Below, one piece after another: positions 15,394-17,014 of a stretch of 17,014 nucleotides of DNA. The translations under genes and the position numbers were made by a program. How positions within the stretch are numbered: the stretch's first letter is position 1; each line of letters opens with the position of its first letter. This stretch comes from Rickettsiales bacterium (lineage in GTDB: Bacteria; Pseudomonadota; Alphaproteobacteria; Rickettsiales; Anaplasmataceae), in NCBI GenBank assembly GCA_031284675.1, contig JAITXQ010000001.1, positions 1-17,014 of the forward strand, written 5' to 3'. Below the pieces are notes generated by a model. The model did not search any database, had not been told where the DNA came from, and saw only the letters and a program-made list of their open reading frames with translations.

Positions 15394-16833
15394 TTACATA
15401 GCCTCTCCTATTTCAACATCAATAGATATACTTTGCTCTTCAGCGGCAGGCAAGCTAGAAATATTAATGTCATGGGTGCGAAAATTATTGTTTAAATTTT
15501 TTTGTAGTTCCTCGTATTGACGAGAAATATCTTTACCAGATTGAAAATTAAACCTTAAAGTTGTGGTAATATAATTTTTTGCCTCATTATAATTCCACTT
15601 AAATGATTGAAGCTCTATATCTGGTACTTTTAATCTTTCTACATACTTAACTTGTGTAAGAGGAGAGTATTCTATTTTTGATAAAATATTATTGATATTG
15701 ATAAAATCATAAATTTCATCTATTTTTTTTACATTATAGCTTTGGCTAAGTTTTATTAATTGGTTATTTAAGGCTTTCTTATTTGCTGATAATTTACCAG
15801 CAACATTAAAATTTGAATGTAAATTTAGCAAACAAAGAATGTTAATTACAACTAAAACCAAAGCGAAGTATAGAAAAACTCGAGGAGAGCTTAAATAAAG
15901 GTAATTGAATAGATAAAATTTTTTAGTTTCTTTTGTATTAAAAATAGCTGTTGGCTTGTTCTTAAAACTATGAAATAAAATTACGGTATCGCAGAAGCTA
16001 TCTTTTTCACTTATGGCTAGCTCTGCTCCTAATAGTTTGCCTAGTTCATATGGAGTTAATATGCTCACGCTATTCTCTGAAAAATTTATGACTGATAAAC
16101 TAGCTTTAATATTTTCTGACATTATGATGCAAAGGTCGATAGGGTCGTTTTTTTTAAAACCAAACTTAGTTAAGGATCGAATGGTATTTTGTACCTCCTG
16201 ATATATTCCACCCGCAATAATTCCCGGTAAATTATCATTAGTAAATGGTATCAAACGCGTAAATACCATTTTATTTTCTTTAAGAACCACTTGTCTATAG
16301 CCTCCAGTTTTGGTTGCAACAACTATGATTTTCCAATTATTAGGATCTTTATATAAAACCTTTTTTGCTATATTATTTATCTCTATAGGAAACATTAATA
16401 TTCCCTTAAAGTTAGAGCCTATCTCTATAAATACACTCAACCAATATTCTACTAAATGCTTTGCTTTTGATGAAACAAAAAGATAGCACCAGTTTTGATT
16501 AAATTCGTTTGGCTTCTCAACTAAAAAAATTGAGCTTACATCGTTATTGCGAGTAAAATGCTCCATCTTTGTTTTTGCTGATAGATAGGCGCTAATCTTA
16601 TTTACCCTTGGAATAGACTGTAGCGAGTAATTTTGATCTGCATGATTAAGCACCAGGTATAGAGGTGCTTTTTTATCGGATGAAAGACATAAACTTAAAT
16701 CAGAAACCGCTTTATCATTTTTGTCCTTAACAAAATACCTTTTATTTAAAGTATTATTTTTAAAATATAGTAATATTATGCCTTCTTCTCCAATAGAAAG
16801 CATGAACTTACTTTTGGATTTTGAACCAAACAT
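15394..16833 (-). CDS. GspL/PilM-PilN-like platform protein
   Basis: This 479-aa product has no signal peptide. Residues 1-310 form a cytoplasmic domain of strands and helices with an actin-like look: it begins MLSIGEEGIILLYFKNN, as PilM/GspL/MshI do, and has NWKIIVVATKTGGYRQVVLK (167-186) and a conserved-looking GGIYQEVQNTIRS (208-220). One membrane segment follows (about 317-337). A periplasmic coiled coil with a ferredoxin-like tail (LQSFKWNYNEAKNYITTTLR, 408-427) completes it. An actin-like domain, membrane helix and periplasmic ferredoxin-like domain make up the GspL plan, equal to PilM plus PilN in type IV pili. It heads the operon, 65 bp from an IS982 end, with no clear promoter or Shine-Dalgarno sequence in between. 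Confidence 0.68.
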   Translation of the reverse strand: MFGSKSKSKFMLSIGEEGIILLYFKNNTLNKRYFVKDKNDKAVSDLSLCLSSDKKAPLYLVLNHADQNYSLQSIPRVNKISAYLSAKTKMEHFTRNNDVSSIFLVEKPNEFNQNWCYLFVSSKAKHLVEYWLSVFIEIGSNFKGILMFPIEINNIAKKVLYKDPNNWKIIVVATKTGGYRQVVLKENKMVFTRLIPFTNDNLPGIIAGGIYQEVQNTIRSLTKFGFKKNDPIDLCIIMSENIKASLSVINFSENSVSILTPYELGKLLGAELAISEKDSFCDTVILFHSFKNKPTAIFNTKETKKFYLFNYLYLSSPRVFLYFALVLVVINILCLLNLHSNFNVAGKLSANKKALNNQLIKLSQSYNVKKIDEIYDFININNILSKIEYSPLTQVKYVERLKVPDIELQSFKWNYNEAKNYITTTLRFNFQSGKDISRQYEELQKNLNNNFRTHDINISSLPAAEEQSISIDVEIGEAM

Positions 16834-16897
16834 ATTGACAGGACGTATACTTATCTAGAATTAAGAAGGTAATTTATTGAAATTCATTAAACGTTAG

Positions 16898-16984
16898 AAC
16901 GCTAATTCTGGATTAAAAAGAGAATAGAAAAGGCAGGAGAGTAGGGTAAACTCAACAAATACAAAAAAAATAGATGAGGTTACC
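16898..16984 (+). repeat. 87-bp inverted repeat, right copy
   Basis: These 87 bases are the perfect reverse complement of bases 1-87. Together the two copies bracket about 16.8 kb in inverted orientation. The repeat is the 5' end of the same insertion sequence in two copies pointing outward. The outermost matching base at each inner edge (87 and 16898) is likely chance, because the element tip is probably the AC at 16899-16900. Confidence 0.95.
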
Positions 16985-17014
16985 CATGGAAGATATAACA
17001 AAACTGTTTTGTCT
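16899..17014 (+). mobile_element. IS982-family insertion sequence, 5' part (continues past the window)
   Basis: The element probably begins with AC at 16899, as IS982-family ends do. It has an 87-base leader and then its transposase ATG at 16986. The leader is identical to bases 1-86 in inverse orientation. Transposition inserted it 65 bp upstream of the GspL-like gene, transcribing away from that operon. Confidence 0.75.
16986..17014 (+). CDS. IS982-family transposase, N-terminus only
   Basis: Only 29 bases are visible, encoding MEDITKLFC plus part of a leucine codon. That beginning, with an acidic residue after Met and a helix ending LFC, agrees with my memory of Wolbachia IS982-family transposases (usually followed by a VDDFC-like segment). 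No catalytic residues are in view, and the call depends on the N-terminus and the repeated element end. Confidence 0.7.

Noticed and set aside
1..17014. Composite transposon or genomic island
   Set aside because: The bracketed genes are core Wolbachia-type housekeeping genes. Flanking insertion sequences alone do not show that the block moved as a unit.
1..17014. CRISPR arrays, phage genes, toxin or ankyrin genes
   Set aside because: I saw no regularly spaced repeats, no ankyrin-type repeats, and no phage WO structural or Cif-like sequence.

Overview
The window looks like a Wolbachia chromosome (Alphaproteobacteria, Rickettsiales). The evidence is strong AT bias, tightly packed housekeeping genes mixed with decaying genes, isolated tRNAs, a nuoD gene standing alone, and an insertion-sequence transposase that begins MEDITKLFC, as I recall Wolbachia IS982-family transposases doing. 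The strain and supergroup cannot be told from this sequence alone.

Layout, left to right. Positions 1-86 are the end of an insertion sequence whose body lies outside the window; it abuts the 3' remnant of a disrupted gene (to 235). Next come a UvrD/PcrA-type helicase (+) and, convergent to it, a small two-frame hypothetical locus carrying an internal repeat. A minus-strand pair follows: murJ (lipid II flippase) then an AsmA-family protein, 3 bp apart. A tRNA-His (GTG) separates these from a minus-strand pair of a membrane-anchored cytochrome c (cycM-like) and a decayed alpha/beta hydrolase. A frameshifted hydrophobic protein gene is next, then recJ (+). A minus-strand operon ssb-dapA-nuoD has a near-consensus promoter and is followed upstream by tRNA-Arg (CCG). 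The right part is a tight three-gene minus-strand operon (479, 202 and 271 aa). Its architecture matches the inner-membrane assembly platform of type IV pilus, MSHA or type II secretion systems (GspL/PilM-PilN, GspM/PilO, and a PilP/GspC-like periplasmic protein). The window ends in a second copy of the same insertion-sequence end and the first 29 bases of its transposase.

How the genes fit together. DapA (diaminopimelate branch) and MurJ (lipid II flipping) both belong to the lipid II pathway that Wolbachia is known to retain. AsmA-type proteins act in envelope lipid homeostasis. NuoD and the c-type cytochrome belong to aerobic respiration. UvrD, RecJ and SSB are DNA repair functions. The most interesting item is the three-gene pilus/secretion-platform-like operon, which lies only 65 bp from an IS982 copy. 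The two IS ends form a perfect 87-bp inverted repeat bracketing about 16.8 kb, which makes the whole segment a candidate for recombinational inversion.
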